Shown: in pieces, positions 16,856 through 23,840 of the stretch
Numbering within the stretch: position 1 is the first letter of the stretch
Layout of the letters: each line of letters begins with the position of its first letter
Source: Candidatus Eiseniibacteriota bacterium
GTDB lineage: Bacteria; Eisenbacteria; RBG-16-71-46
Assembly: GCA_005893365.1 (NCBI GenBank)
Contig: VBPB01000021.1
Coordinates: 1 to 36,400, forward strand
Length of the DNA stretch: 36,400 nt
Direction of reading: 5' to 3'
Notes under the pieces: model-generated
The model's input: the letters and a program-made list of their open reading frames with translations, nothing else
Database searches by the model: none
Told to the model about the DNA's origin: nothing
Made by a program: the position numbers and the translations under genes

Positions 16856-18181
16856 TCAGTGCTTGCGCGCGTTCGGTCCCCTCGGCCGCGCGTCGTACTT
16901 GTGGAACAGCCGCGTGTGGCGGGTCTCCATCGACGTGGGCCGTCCGTTGATGTAGACCTGCTCCACCTTGGTCGTGAACTCCAGGGGGTCACCGGTGGTG
17001 ACGATGAGGTCGGCGATCTTGCCGGGCTCGATCGACCCGAGCTTGTCGCCGACGCCCAGGATCCGCGCCGGATAGATGGTGACCGCCTTGAGTGCCTCGT
17101 CGCGCGGCAGCCCGAAGGCCGCCGCCATCGCCGCCTCGTGGCCGAGGTTGCGCGCGTTGGTGGAGCCGCCGCCGTCCGAGATGCAGAAGCGCACCCCGGC
17201 GGCCTGCAGCTTGGACGCGAGCGCCATGCCGTAGTCGTACGCCTCGTAGCCGCGGTCGGGGAGCGACAGCGGGGGCCCGGTGATGACGGCGATGTCGCGC
17301 GCCTTGAGCTCGTCGGCCACCATCCAGGCGTCGCCGCCGCCCACCAGCACCACCTTCTTGAGCTTCTGCTCGTCCACAAAGCGCAGCACCGAGTGGATCT
17401 GGGCGAGCGCGTCGCAGTGGAACATCACCGGGATCTCGCCGCGCAGGGCGCGGCCCATCGCGTCCCACTTCACGTCGCGGTCGTGGCGCGGGATGCCGGC
17501 CTTGCCCTCGGCGTCGCGCGCCTTCCAGTAGGCGCGCGCGTCCTCGAACGCGTCGCGGATCGCCGCGATCGCCTGGTCGCGCGCCTTCTTCTGGTCCTCC
17601 TCGCTGCGGGTCTCCCACCAGGCACGGTTGATGGTCAGCGTCGGCCAGATGACGTGCAATCCGACCGGCTTGGCGACCGTCATGTCCTCCTCGGTCCAGC
17701 CGTCCAAGTGGATGAGCGCGGACGTCCCGGTGATGGCGCCGCCGCGCGGGACCGTGAGCGCGCTGGTGATGCCGCTCACCCGGGTCACCGGCAGGATCTC
17801 GCTCTCGGGGTTGATCTCGACCTCGGCGCGGATGTTGGGGTTGACGTTGCCGGTCTCCTCGTCGTCGTGGGTGCCGAGGACGCTCCCCACCTCGACCAGC
17901 CCGAGGATGGTGTTGGAGGAGATGAGTCCGGGATAGAGGTGCTTGCCCGCGCACGGCACGACCGTCGCCCCGGCGGGCGGCGTGAGGCCGGCGCCAACCG
18001 CGGCGATCTTGCCGTCGGTGACGATCACCGTGGCGTTCTCGAGTGTGGGGCCGGTCACCGTGTGGACGGTGGCGCCGGTGAACGCCAGGCTCTCGGCGCG
18101 CGGTGCGGACGGAGACGCGAAGGAGAGAGCCAGGACCATGGCCGCGACGGCGGCCGCGAGGTGGGTCGGGCGCCGGATCAT
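16856..18181 (-). CDS. Secreted amidohydrolase-fold protein lacking the first HxH metal motif
   Basis: A 441-aa exported protein of the imidazolonepropionase-like amidohydrolase family. ATG 18181 overlaps the upstream stop by 4 nt and has GGGGAGGTG in front. The signal peptide ends near PSAPRAES. The N-terminal beta-sandwich (FTGATVHTVTGPTLENATVI) and the closing sandwich (GSIEPGKIADLIVTTGDP) are normal for the family. The usual PGLIDxHxH becomes YPGLISSNTILGLVEVG, so both His ligands are gone. FHCDA and SDGGGS occur where later ligands are expected. This SSNTILGL variant is a recurrent subfamily next to intact partners, which suggests a stable non-catalytic or altered-site subunit and not simple decay. 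It probably works with the fused protein encoded just upstream. Confidence 0.85.
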   Translation of the reverse strand: MIRRPTHLAAAVAAMVLALSFASPSAPRAESLAFTGATVHTVTGPTLENATVIVTDGKIAAVGAGLTPPAGATVVPCAGKHLYPGLISSNTILGLVEVGSVLGTHDDEETGNVNPNIRAEVEINPESEILPVTRVSGITSALTVPRGGAITGTSALIHLDGWTEEDMTVAKPVGLHVIWPTLTINRAWWETRSEEDQKKARDQAIAAIRDAFEDARAYWKARDAEGKAGIPRHDRDVKWDAMGRALRGEIPVMFHCDALAQIHSVLRFVDEQKLKKVVLVGGGDAWMVADELKARDIAVITGPPLSLPDRGYEAYDYGMALASKLQAAGVRFCISDGGGSTNARNLGHEAAMAAAFGLPRDEALKAVTIYPARILGVGDKLGSIEPGKIADLIVTTGDPLEFTTKVEQVYINGRPTSMETRHTRLFHKYDARPRGPNARKH

Positions 18182-21100
18182 CGCTGCACCTCCCCGTTCA
18201 GGAGGGCACGGCGCTCGGTCTCGCTCAGGAACGGCATCGCGTCGTGGCCATCGAGGCCGCAATCGGTGCCGCTCATGTCGGTCGCCTCCAGATAGCGCGG
18301 CGGCCACATGCGCCGCCCGGCGCCGGCGGCCGCCGGGCCGCTGTCCTTCTTCTGCGCCCGGGCGCGCACGATCAGCGAGTCGCGCTCCCGGGCCAGCGCG
18401 CCGCGGCCGGCCAGGTCCGCGGCGCGGTCGAAGTACTTGCGGCCATCGATCCAGGTCTGCTGGCACGCCGCGTAGGGCGAGAGCGGGCTGCCGTTCCAGA
18501 TCGAGAAGTCGGCGTCCTTGCCCACCTCGAGCGAGCCGACGCGATCGTCGATCTTGAGCGACTTGGCCGGATTCAGCGTGACGAACTTGATGGCCTCCTC
18601 GGGCGGCACGCCGCCGTACTTGATGGCCTTGGCCGCCTCGGTGTTGAGCCGGCGGGCCAGCTCGTTGTCGTCGGAGTTGAAGCCCACGTTCACGCCGCGG
18701 TCCCACATGATGTAGGCGTTGTATGGGATCGCGTCGATGACCTCGAACTTGTAGCCCCACCAGTCGCTGAAGCCGATGGCCGAGGCGCCGTGCGCCGCCA
18801 TCTCGTCGGCCACCTTGTAGCCCTCGAGGATGTGCGTGAACGTGTTGACGCGGAAGCCGAAGTCCTCGCACAGCCGCATCAGCATGAGGATCTCGTCCTG
18901 CCGGTACGAGTGGCAGTGGATGAGGCGCTTGCCGTCGATGATCTCGGCCAGCGCATCGAATTGGAGATTTCGCCGCGGCGGCAGGCCCACGTGCCTGGCG
19001 TTCCATTCCGCCCACTGCGCCTTGTAGTCGCGCGCGCGGGTGAACGCGTCGCGGATCACCTGCTCGATGCCGGCCCGGCTCTGCGGATAGCGCGGCGGCT
19101 CGGGGCGCTGGCTGCCGAAGTTGGACTGCTTGGGATTCTCGCCCAGGGCGAACTTCACCGTCGGCTGGACGTTGGGCATCAACAGCCGATCGGGCGGCTC
19201 GCCCCACTTGTTCTTGATCACCGCGAGCTGGCCGCCGATCGCGTTACACGACCCGTGCAGCAGGTGCATGATGGTCGTACCGCCGGCCAACTGGCGATAG
19301 ATGTTGATGCTCTCGGAGTTGACGACGTCCTGGATGCGCACCTCGCAGGTGACGCTGTTGGTGCACTCGTTGACGTTGCCGAGGATGGCCGAGTGGCTGT
19401 GCTCGTCGACGATGCCCGGCGCCACGTCTCGGCCGGTCGCGTCGATGACCACCGCCCCGGCGGGGGCGGCGAGCCCCTTGCCGACCGCCGCGATCTTGCC
19501 GGCGCGCACCAGCAGATCCGCGTGCTCGAGCGTGCCCCGCGGCCCCGCGGTCCACAGCGTGGCGTTCTTGACCAGCACCGCGGTGGGCTGGGCCGGCGGC
19601 GACATGCGCCACGCCTCGGTGTTGCCCATCACGACCGGCGTCACCACCGGCTCGTCCTTCTTGGGCGCGGCCCCTTGGGCCCCCTCGCCCCCCGCCATCT
19701 CACCGCGCGGCCCGCCCAACGCACCACTCAACGCACCACCCGGCCGCCGCCCGCCCATCCCGCGCCCGGCGCCACCCTCGGGCTCGGGCTGCTTCACCCC
19801 CACCACCTTGTGCGCACCGACGCCCAAGACCGACAACGTGCCGCGCAGCACGTCGTGCGCCGCGCGCAGGTCGAAGTCCTCGGCGGGCTCGGTGCCCCGG
19901 CGGACGGTGAACCGGACGCGCGCGCCCTCGTAGCGGACCCCGGTCGCCTTGAGCGTGTCGGCGCCCACGACGATCCGCACCGTCGTGTCCTTGTCGGTCT
20001 CGACCACCAGGGCGTGGCGGCCATGGCCCCAGTCGATCCACCAGCTCCCCTTGGCGGCGGCCCCCGCGGCGTCCGCGACGTCGTAGCGGTCCCCGTCCAC
20101 CCACACCTCGGCGACCTTGCCCTTCTCCGAGAACAGGTCGCCGCGCGTCACCGTGAGGTTCGCGATCTTGCCGGCGGCGAGGGTGCCGAGCCGGCCTTCG
20201 AGTCCGAGCAGACGCGCGGGCGTGGTGGTGACCGCCGCCAGGGCCTGATCGGGCGTCAACCCACGCTCGATGGCCTTGCCCACCGCCGCGCGGAAGCCCT
20301 TCACGTCCTTGAGGCCGTTCGCCGTGAGCGCGAAGGTGACCTTGTTCTGCGCCAGCACCGCCGGGTTTCCGGGCGCCTGGTTCCAGTGTCGCAGCTCCTC
20401 GGTCGAGACCTCGACCGCCGCGTCGGGATCCGACACGTCGGGGGCTTCGGGGAAGTTGACCGGCTCGATCAGCGGCACCTGCGTCGCGGCGATCTCGCGC
20501 ACCCGCTTGTACTCGTCGCCCGACCCCACCACCTGCGCGGTCACGCCCGCCTCGCGCGCGATCGTCGCCGCGCGCAGCACCTCCAGCATCTCGTCGGCCA
20601 CGAACAGCGCCGGCTGCTTGCCGCCGATGACCGTCTGCAGCGCCTCCCACGCCAGGTTGGTCTCGGGCCGCTCGACGCCGTGGGGCGCGCGCGCGTAGAC
20701 GGCGAGCGCGTCGCGGTACCACTTGGCGTCCAGGAACGCCTGCCGGATGACGGCGATCGCCCCCATCAGCGAGCCCGGGTAGCCCTCGCGCGCGGCCTCG
20801 AGCGCGATCACCTGCGCCGCGTCCTCCTTGACGAGCAGGTCGCGCGGTGTGCCCTCGCCCAAGCCGACCACCGCGCTCTGCCCGCGCACGATGCCGGTGC
20901 GCGGCGCCACCTGTGCCGCGGCGAACCCGGCGGCGCGCAATCCCTCCGTCTGATCCTTGGAGAGCGGCGCCATCTCGCTGACGCGCGTCTCGGCCCGCAC
21001 CATCGACAGCTCGTGCGCCGCACCCCGCGACGGCTGGGCCGCCGCCTGCTGGCCGCGCCCGCGTCCGGGCGGACCCTGTGGCCCCGCCGCCGCGGGCGCC

Positions 21101-21390
21101 TCGGCGGGCAGCACGAAGGCGTCGATCAGTCCGGGATAGACGGTGAGGCTGTCGCCCTCCCACACGCGCGCGTCGGCGGGCACCGGCACGCCGGCGCCGA
21201 CCGCCGTGATGACGCCATCGCGCATAACGATGGTGCCCCCCTCGATGACCTGCCCCGGCGCCACGACGATGCGCGCGCCGACGATGGCGTGGATGCGCGG
21301 CGTCTTGGCGAGCGCCGGGAACGAGAACAGGGCGAGCATGATCGCGGAGAACAGAAGGCCGCGCAGGACGCGGCCGGGAAGCTGGGACAT
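18178..21390 (-). CDS. Secreted tandem amidohydrolase fusion (degenerate N-half, intact C-half)
   Basis: A 1,070-aa exported protein with two amidohydrolase units. ATG 21390 follows AGGAG by 9 nt, and the signal peptide ends after FSFPALA. The first unit (about 30-450) has the sandwich strands and GTLAAGKIANLTVTRGDL, but its metal motif reads YPGLIDAFVL, so it cannot bind metal in the usual way. A middle beta region (about 450-590) with a Gly/Pro-rich linker follows. The second unit (about 600-1030) carries the full ligand set: H664-S-H666 in DEHSHS, H825-C-H827, H853 in THILEG and D907 in NSDDNE. It should be a hydrolase acting on cyclic amides or dipeptides. Relatives are often called imidazolonepropionase-like, but the real substrate is unknown. 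Confidence 0.9.
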   Translation of the reverse strand: MSQLPGRVLRGLLFSAIMLALFSFPALAKTPRIHAIVGARIVVAPGQVIEGGTIVMRDGVITAVGAGVPVPADARVWEGDSLTVYPGLIDAFVLPAEAPAAAGPQGPPGRGRGQQAAAQPSRGAAHELSMVRAETRVSEMAPLSKDQTEGLRAAGFAAAQVAPRTGIVRGQSAVVGLGEGTPRDLLVKEDAAQVIALEAAREGYPGSLMGAIAVIRQAFLDAKWYRDALAVYARAPHGVERPETNLAWEALQTVIGGKQPALFVADEMLEVLRAATIAREAGVTAQVVGSGDEYKRVREIAATQVPLIEPVNFPEAPDVSDPDAAVEVSTEELRHWNQAPGNPAVLAQNKVTFALTANGLKDVKGFRAAVGKAIERGLTPDQALAAVTTTPARLLGLEGRLGTLAAGKIANLTVTRGDLFSEKGKVAEVWVDGDRYDVADAAGAAAKGSWWIDWGHGRHALVVETDKDTTVRIVVGADTLKATGVRYEGARVRFTVRRGTEPAEDFDLRAAHDVLRGTLSVLGVGAHKVVGVKQPEPEGGAGRGMGGRRPGGALSGALGGPRGEMAGGEGAQGAAPKKDEPVVTPVVMGNTEAWRMSPPAQPTAVLVKNATLWTAGPRGTLEHADLLVRAGKIAAVGKGLAAPAGAVVIDATGRDVAPGIVDEHSHSAILGNVNECTNSVTCEVRIQDVVNSESINIYRQLAGGTTIMHLLHGSCNAIGGQLAVIKNKWGEPPDRLLMPNVQPTVKFALGENPKQSNFGSQRPEPPRYPQSRAGIEQVIRDAFTRARDYKAQWAEWNARHVGLPPRRNLQFDALAEIIDGKRLIHCHSYRQDEILMLMRLCEDFGFRVNTFTHILEGYKVADEMAAHGASAIGFSDWWGYKFEVIDAIPYNAYIMWDRGVNVGFNSDDNELARRLNTEAAKAIKYGGVPPEEAIKFVTLNPAKSLKIDDRVGSLEVGKDADFSIWNGSPLSPYAACQQTWIDGRKYFDRAADLAGRGALARERDSLIVRARAQKKDSGPAAAGAGRRMWPPRYLEATDMSGTDCGLDGHDAMPFLSETERRALLNGEVQR

Positions 21391-21489
21391 CGCGTGGCTC
21401 CTGACGAGGAAGGGATCGGGGCGTTGGGCCGAAGCGCAGGACCCTAGGCGCGCCGAGCCCCCAGAATCAAGGCCGGAACGACGAGCGCG

Positions 21490-21697
21490 CCAAAGCGCGG
21501 CCCCGAATCCAGGCTCCCCCGACTAGGCCCGATGGGTCCCGACACCAAACCCGCTGATAGGAAACTGCCAAAGCGCGGCCTCGCGTGCAGGCTCCCCCGA
21601 CCAGGCCCGACGGGTCCCCGACACCAAACCCGCTGATAGGATACTGCCAAAGCTCGGCCTCGCGTGCAGGCTCCCGACCAGGCCCGATGGGTCTCCG
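21490..21697. repeat. Tandem 78-79-nt repeats, 2.5 copies
   Basis: Copies at 21490-21567, 21568-21646 and a partial one from 21647. All open with CCAAAGC, contain CAGGCTCCC, GACCAGGCCCGATGGGT (or one-base variants) and ACACCAAACCCGCTGATAGG, and the full copies end in ACTG. The third copy departs after GATGGGTCTCC. Confidence 0.88.
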
Positions 21698-21812
21698 GCG
21701 GTGCGTCCGAGGCTCGCGGGAGCCAGGGATGGCGGAGCGAGCCTCGGGGCAGTGAGCCGGAGCAGGATGCGGAGGCGAACGTGCCGCCGGAGACCGATCG
21801 GGCCTGGTCGGG
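21673..21812. repeat. Large nested inverted repeat
   Basis: The outer arms, 21673-21701 and 21784-21812, are complementary at 28 of 29 positions. Inside, 21707-21716 (CCGAGGCTCG) pairs perfectly with 21738-21747. The left outer arm overlaps the third tandem-repeat copy, so the right arm is an inverted copy of the same element. It could form a cruciform in DNA or a long hairpin in RNA. Confidence 0.85.
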
Positions 21813-22103
21813 GGACGCTCGCCAAGGGTGTTCGAGCGCTGGTCCGTAAACCAACCCAGCCCGCGCCTTCTGCAATGCCCCGCCGCACTCCCCGCCCGGG
21901 GCCGTGACCGCCCTCGCGTGACGCCCGACACGCGTGCGATTCGCCAGCGGCTCCAGCGTTGGGCCGCAACGCGTTAGCGCATCGAACCGTACCGGCCGAC
22001 GTGGCATGTCGGCTGCTCTTTCCCCTTATGGCACCCTCGCCCGGACCGGTCCCGGAGGTTCGCGGCCGGATGGCGGGAGCACGCCAGGAGAAAGGACCTC
22101 GGC

Positions 22104-22529
22104 ATGAGACGCCTCACGCTCGGATCGTTCCTGCTCGCCATGGTCGTCATCGCTCCCCACCGCGCCACCGCCGCGCCGCCCGCCGCCGGCGTCACCTTCC
22201 GTGGCGCCACGCCCACCATCGCCTTCGTGCACGAGCCGCGGCTGACCGTCGTGCCCGGCACCACGGTGTACGTGGCGCGCGGCGATTGCCCCTACGACGT
22301 GTTCCGCTATGGCGTCTACTGGTATGCGTTCGACGCCGGCTCGTGGTATCGCGCGCGCAGCTACCGCGGCCCGTTCGCGGCGGTGAGCGCGCGCTACATC
22401 CCGTCCGCGATCGTCAACGTGCCGTCGAGCTACTGGCGCCAGCCGCAGGGTGGCCCGCCGGGATGGATGAAGCGGCGCGGGGATCTCACCGCCCTGGCTA
22501 CGCCGCAGGAGCGCGGGCGCCGGCACTGA
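22104..22529 (+). CDS. Small secreted Tyr/Trp-rich protein
   Basis: A 141-aa exported protein with no known function. ATG 22104 follows AAAGGA by about 8 nt, and the signal peptide ends after HRATAA. The mature part is rich in aromatic residues in the pattern FRYGVYWYAFDAGSWYRA, then RGPFAAVSARYIPSAI, then VPSSYW. This is a recurrent bacterial theme (WYxFDxGxWYRA, then GPFxxVxxxxVPxAIxxVP) in small predicted periplasmic proteins. The fold is probably a compact beta structure with repeated WY motifs. The single mature Cys (GDCPYD) could form an intermolecular disulfide. Its neighbours on both sides are unrelated and it is transcribed alone. Confidence 0.75.
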   Translation: MRRLTLGSFLLAMVVIAPHRATAAPPAAGVTFRGATPTIAFVHEPRLTVVPGTTVYVARGDCPYDVFRYGVYWYAFDAGSWYRARSYRGPFAAVSARYIPSAIVNVPSSYWRQPQGGPPGWMKRRGDLTALATPQERGRRH

Positions 22530-22531
22530 GA

Positions 22532-22609
22532 TCCGCGCGGGGCGGGGCGTTAAGCCGCGAGCGAGGCGCCGACGTGGCGCCTGCACGATGCGCCCCGCAC
22601 CCGCGCGGA
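22532..22609. terminator. Strong nested hairpin between convergent genes
   Basis: The outer stem pairs 22532-22549 with 22591-22609 (TCCGCGCGGGGCGGGGCG against its near-complement, one indel). An inner perfect hairpin, AGGCGCC-GACGT-GGCGCCT, lies at 22564-22582. The region sits exactly between the two stop codons and probably ends transcription from both sides. Confidence 0.6.
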
Positions 22610-22610
22610 G

Positions 22611-23840
22611 CTATCTCAGCGTCGCGGTGGCGGTGCGCAGGCGCGGCGGCTTGGCCGGCGTCGTCCAGGCGAAGACGAGCGTCTTCCCCGAGCGCGCGAC
22701 CCGCGGGAATCCGCGCACCGCCGCGGCGCCGGCCACCGTGAACGGGGCGTCCGGGACCCCGGCGGGCCCGACCCGGCGCGCCCGCACCACCGTCTCTTGA
22801 CCCTGTTGCTCGAGCCACACCACCAGGGCGCCCCCGTCCTCGAGCATCGTCAGGTGCACCCGGCCGGCCGGCTCCCCCTCGTCGATCCGCACCGGCCGGC
22901 CGAAGGTGGCGCCGTCGTCGTCCGAGAACGCGAGTAGCACCTTGGGGCTATCGGCGGCGGCGGTGTACCACGCCAGCGCCACGCGTGAGCCGCGGGCGGC
23001 GAGTGCGGGTCCGTTCACGGGGCAGCCGTCGAGGTGCCAGCCGTCGCGGTGTGCCACGCTCGGCTCGGTCCACTGGCCGCCCTGAAGGCGGACGACCGCG
23101 ATGTCCCGCACCTCCGCGGGGCTGCGGTCGCGGTAGGCGACCACGACGCCGCGCGCGGTCGCGACCGCCGCGGTCTGGCAGCAATCGCACACGCGTTCGT
23201 CCAGCTCCGCTTCGTCGGCGAGGCGGCCGTCGGGCGTCACGACCGCCGCCCGGAGCGTCATGTCGGGCGCGGGTCCGAGGTCGCCTTCCTGGTGCCCGAC
23301 TGTCTTCCGGCCGTCGAGCCAGACGGCCAGCGCCCCCTCGGGGCGCGCCACCAACGAAGCGAAGCCGTGCTCGGTCGGGGTCGCGTCGCGGTGCGTCGTC
23401 ACCGGATCGCTCCAGTTCCGCCCGCCGTCCTCGGACTGGCTCACGCGCACGTCGCAGGCCTCGGACCCGCCCGGCCTCATCCAGAGCCAGGAGACCGCCA
23501 GCCGGTTCCCGCCCAGCGCCTGGACGACGGGGAAGTTCGCCCAGTTGCCAAGGACCGAGTCGCCCTCGGCGATCGTGGCCGGTGACGACCACTGTCCGCC
23601 GCCCAGGGTCGCGCAGCGCAGCGCGACGCCGCCCGCCGCGCGGGGCTCGATCCAGCTCATGAGCACCCGCCCGTCGGGCAGGACGGTCAGGCTCGGCGCC
23701 TTGGCCCCCAGCGCACCGGGGGTGGCGATCTCCTTGGGCGCGGGCGCGCCGCCCCCGGCGTGAGCCGGGCGGTCGCGGAGACCAGCGGCGAACGCCAGCA
23801 GGACGAGCCCCAAGAGCAGGCTGGCGCGGCGGGGACTCAT
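22611..23840 (-). CDS. Secreted BNR/sialidase-like beta-propeller with CDCC motif
   Basis: A 409-aa exported protein. ATG 23840 overlaps the upstream CHAT gene's stop by 4 nt and has GGAGG in front; the signal peptide ends near RPAHAGG. Asp-box (BNR) repeats are visible (SQSEDGGRNWSDP; SDDDGATFGRPV), giving a sialidase-like six-blade propeller. The Arg triad of true sialidases is not clear, so glycosidase activity is uncertain. A conserved-looking cluster C218-D-C220-C221, with C273 in HLDGCPVNGP and the YRDRSPAEVRDI stretch between, suggests a disulfide or metal site. I remember this CDCC/GCPVNGP arrangement from many sialidase-annotated proteins of Bacteroidota and Acidobacteriota, not from a studied enzyme. 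Co-translation with a CHAT protease suggests a shared extracellular task. Confidence 0.82.
   Translation of the reverse strand: MSPRRASLLLGLVLLAFAAGLRDRPAHAGGGAPAPKEIATPGALGAKAPSLTVLPDGRVLMSWIEPRAAGGVALRCATLGGGQWSSPATIAEGDSVLGNWANFPVVQALGGNRLAVSWLWMRPGGSEACDVRVSQSEDGGRNWSDPVTTHRDATPTEHGFASLVARPEGALAVWLDGRKTVGHQEGDLGPAPDMTLRAAVVTPDGRLADEAELDERVCDCCQTAAVATARGVVVAYRDRSPAEVRDIAVVRLQGGQWTEPSVAHRDGWHLDGCPVNGPALAARGSRVALAWYTAAADSPKVLLAFSDDDGATFGRPVRIDEGEPAGRVHLTMLEDGGALVVWLEQQGQETVVRARRVGPAGVPDAPFTVAGAAAVRGFPRVARSGKTLVFAWTTPAKPPRLRTATATLR

Larger units (their letters stand above)
21391..22103. other. 713-nt gene-free region with repeats
   Basis: No supported gene. It contains the amidohydrolase ribosome-binding site at the left, two and a half tandem copies of a 79-nt unit (21490-21697), nested inverted repeats (21673-21812), and about 290 nt of plain sequence leading to the Shine-Dalgarno of the gene at 22104. 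Open frames here differ by strand and have no homology that I can see. Confidence 0.7.

Noticed and set aside
18103..21447. 1,114-codon plus-strand open frame opposite the amidohydrolase fusion
   Set aside because: The minus strand has signal peptide, Shine-Dalgarno, 4-nt overlap and metal ligands; the plus frame shows only composition bias.
22611..23840. True sialidase
   Set aside because: Asp boxes are present but the Arg triad and the FRIP-like motif are not recognisable, and the CDCC/GCPVNGP motifs point to another family.
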